64,000 nt of DNA from Hymenobacter edaphi (GTDB taxonomy: Bacteria; Bacteroidota; Bacteroidia; Cytophagales; Hymenobacteraceae): positions 124,001 through 188,000 of the forward strand of contig NZ_QHKM01000004.1 in the NCBI RefSeq assembly GCF_003258365.1. The letters run 5' to 3'. Shown piece by piece: positions 63,359-64,000 of the stretch (the stretch's first letter is position 1; the number at the start of each line of letters is the position of its first letter). Under the pieces are notes generated by a model. That model saw only the letters and a program-made list of their open reading frames with translations, ran no database searches and was not told where the DNA came from. The position numbers and the translations under genes were made by a program.

Positions 63359-64000
63359 ATGAGCATTTTCGCCGATATCCAGGCCACCTTCAGCCGCCGC
63401 GACAACGCCCTGAACCAGCTGCTGGTCATCAACGTGCTGGTGTTTGTGGTGCTGCTGGTGGTGGAAGCCATCCTGACGTTCACCGGCGCCGGCGTCGCCT
63501 ACGAGGTGCTGATGCGGCAGCTGGCCCTGCCCTCGGATCTGCCCGGTCTGCTGCGCCACCCCTGGACGCTGCTGACTTACGCCTTCACCCACCAGCAATT
63601 CCTGCACATTCTCTTCAACATGCTGAACCTGTACTGGTTCGGCATGCTGGTGCGCGAGTACCTCGGCGACCGGCGCCTGGTGAGCATCTACATCCTCGGG
63701 GCCCTGGCCGGAGCCCTGCTGTTCGTGCTCAGCTACAACCTGCTGCCCCGCCTGCAGGTGCACCTGGGCATCCCGATGGTGGGCGCCTCGGCGGCCGTCA
63801 CGGCGGCCATCGTCGCGGCGGCCACGCTGCTGCCCGATTATACCTTCAGCCTGTTCCTGATCGGGCCGGTGCGCATCAAGTACATAGCGGCGGCCGTGGT
63901 GCTGATTTCCATTGCCGGCATCAACGGTGCCAACCCCGGCGGGCAGATTGCCCACTTGGGCGGCGCCCTGCTCGGCTTCGTTTACATCCGCCAGTTGCAG
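63359..64000 (+). CDS. Rhomboid family intramembrane serine protease (second of pair), 3' end missing
   Basis: 214 codons are present from the ATG at 63359 and the frame is open at the window end. The N-terminal helix is VINVLVFVVLLVVEAIL, and FLHILFNMLNLYWFG is the HxxxN helix. Ser144 lies in VGASAAVTA and His199 in QIAHLGGALLG. It lacks the long insertion of the first copy. Tandem placement implies one transcription unit. Confidence 0.9.
   Translation, partial: MSIFADIQATFSRRDNALNQLLVINVLVFVVLLVVEAILTFTGAGVAYEVLMRQLALPSDLPGLLRHPWTLLTYAFTHQQFLHILFNMLNLYWFGMLVREYLGDRRLVSIYILGALAGALLFVLSYNLLPRLQVHLGIPMVGASAAVTAAIVAAATLLPDYTFSLFLIGPVRIKYIAAAVVLISIAGINGANPGGQIAHLGGALLGFVYIRQLQ

Overview
The window looks like a chromosomal segment of a high-GC member of the Bacteroidota, most likely a Hymenobacter-like bacterium. 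This rests on several things seen together: strong GC bias at third codon positions; repeated TAnnTTTG-type -7 promoter elements close to starts; BshA (bacillithiol synthesis); a GH3/beta-lactamase fusion; paired rhomboid genes; and a WecE/FdtB-rich surface polysaccharide locus. The genus is an inference from overall character, not from a database search.

Region 1 (1-32154) is an exopolysaccharide or O-antigen-type cluster of about 32 kb, almost all on the + strand. It starts with the end of an asparagine synthetase. It holds at least eleven glycosyltransferases, including three close paralogues. Two Wzx-type flippases are clear paralogues of each other and flank one glycosyltransferase. Two polyprenyl-phosphate-sugar synthase genes are each followed by a polytopic membrane protein gene. 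The nucleotide-sugar genes give UDP-glucuronate and UDP-xylose (ugd, uxs); a dTDP-3-amino-3,6-dideoxy sugar (fdtA, GNAT, fdtB); a dTDP-4-acetamido-4,6-dideoxy sugar (wecD-like, wecE-like); GDP-4-keto-6-deoxymannose (gmd); and a less clear branch of Gfo/Idh oxidoreductase, DegT aminotransferase, atypical Fcl-like SDR and hexapeptide acyltransferase. About 2 kb near the left end (roughly 490-2560) is much more AT-rich than the rest.

Region 2 (32174-33546) is a complete IS3-family insertion sequence with 24-bp imperfect terminal inverted repeats, a 3-bp AAA target duplication and an A6G frameshift site. An in-frame TGA interrupts orfA. The element sits between the last polysaccharide gene and the bidirectional terminator that probably served it.

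Region 3 (33606-43716) carries housekeeping genes: a polytopic membrane protein, an M42-type peptidase, membrane pyrophosphatase hppA, hpt, adk, obg, a GAF-domain protein, grpE and dnaJ. A perfect 26-bp inverted repeat lies between adk and obg.

Region 4 (43717-56266) is mixed. It has a 12-unit 21-bp minisatellite, an ECF sigma factor with a probable anti-sigma partner, an ABC exporter pair, a lipoprotein, a ChaN-like protein, two paralogous small secreted proteins around an unknown gene, a DUF2071 protein, an IscA/ErpA-type protein and bshA.

Region 5 (56267-64000) has a 218-bp element bounded by 41-bp inverted repeats, a 992-residue GH3 N-acetylhexosaminidase/beta-lactamase fusion on the minus strand, another intergenic palindrome, mutL with a degenerate endonuclease site, and two tandem rhomboid proteases, the second cut by the window end. 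No rRNA, tRNA, CRISPR array or prophage was recognised.
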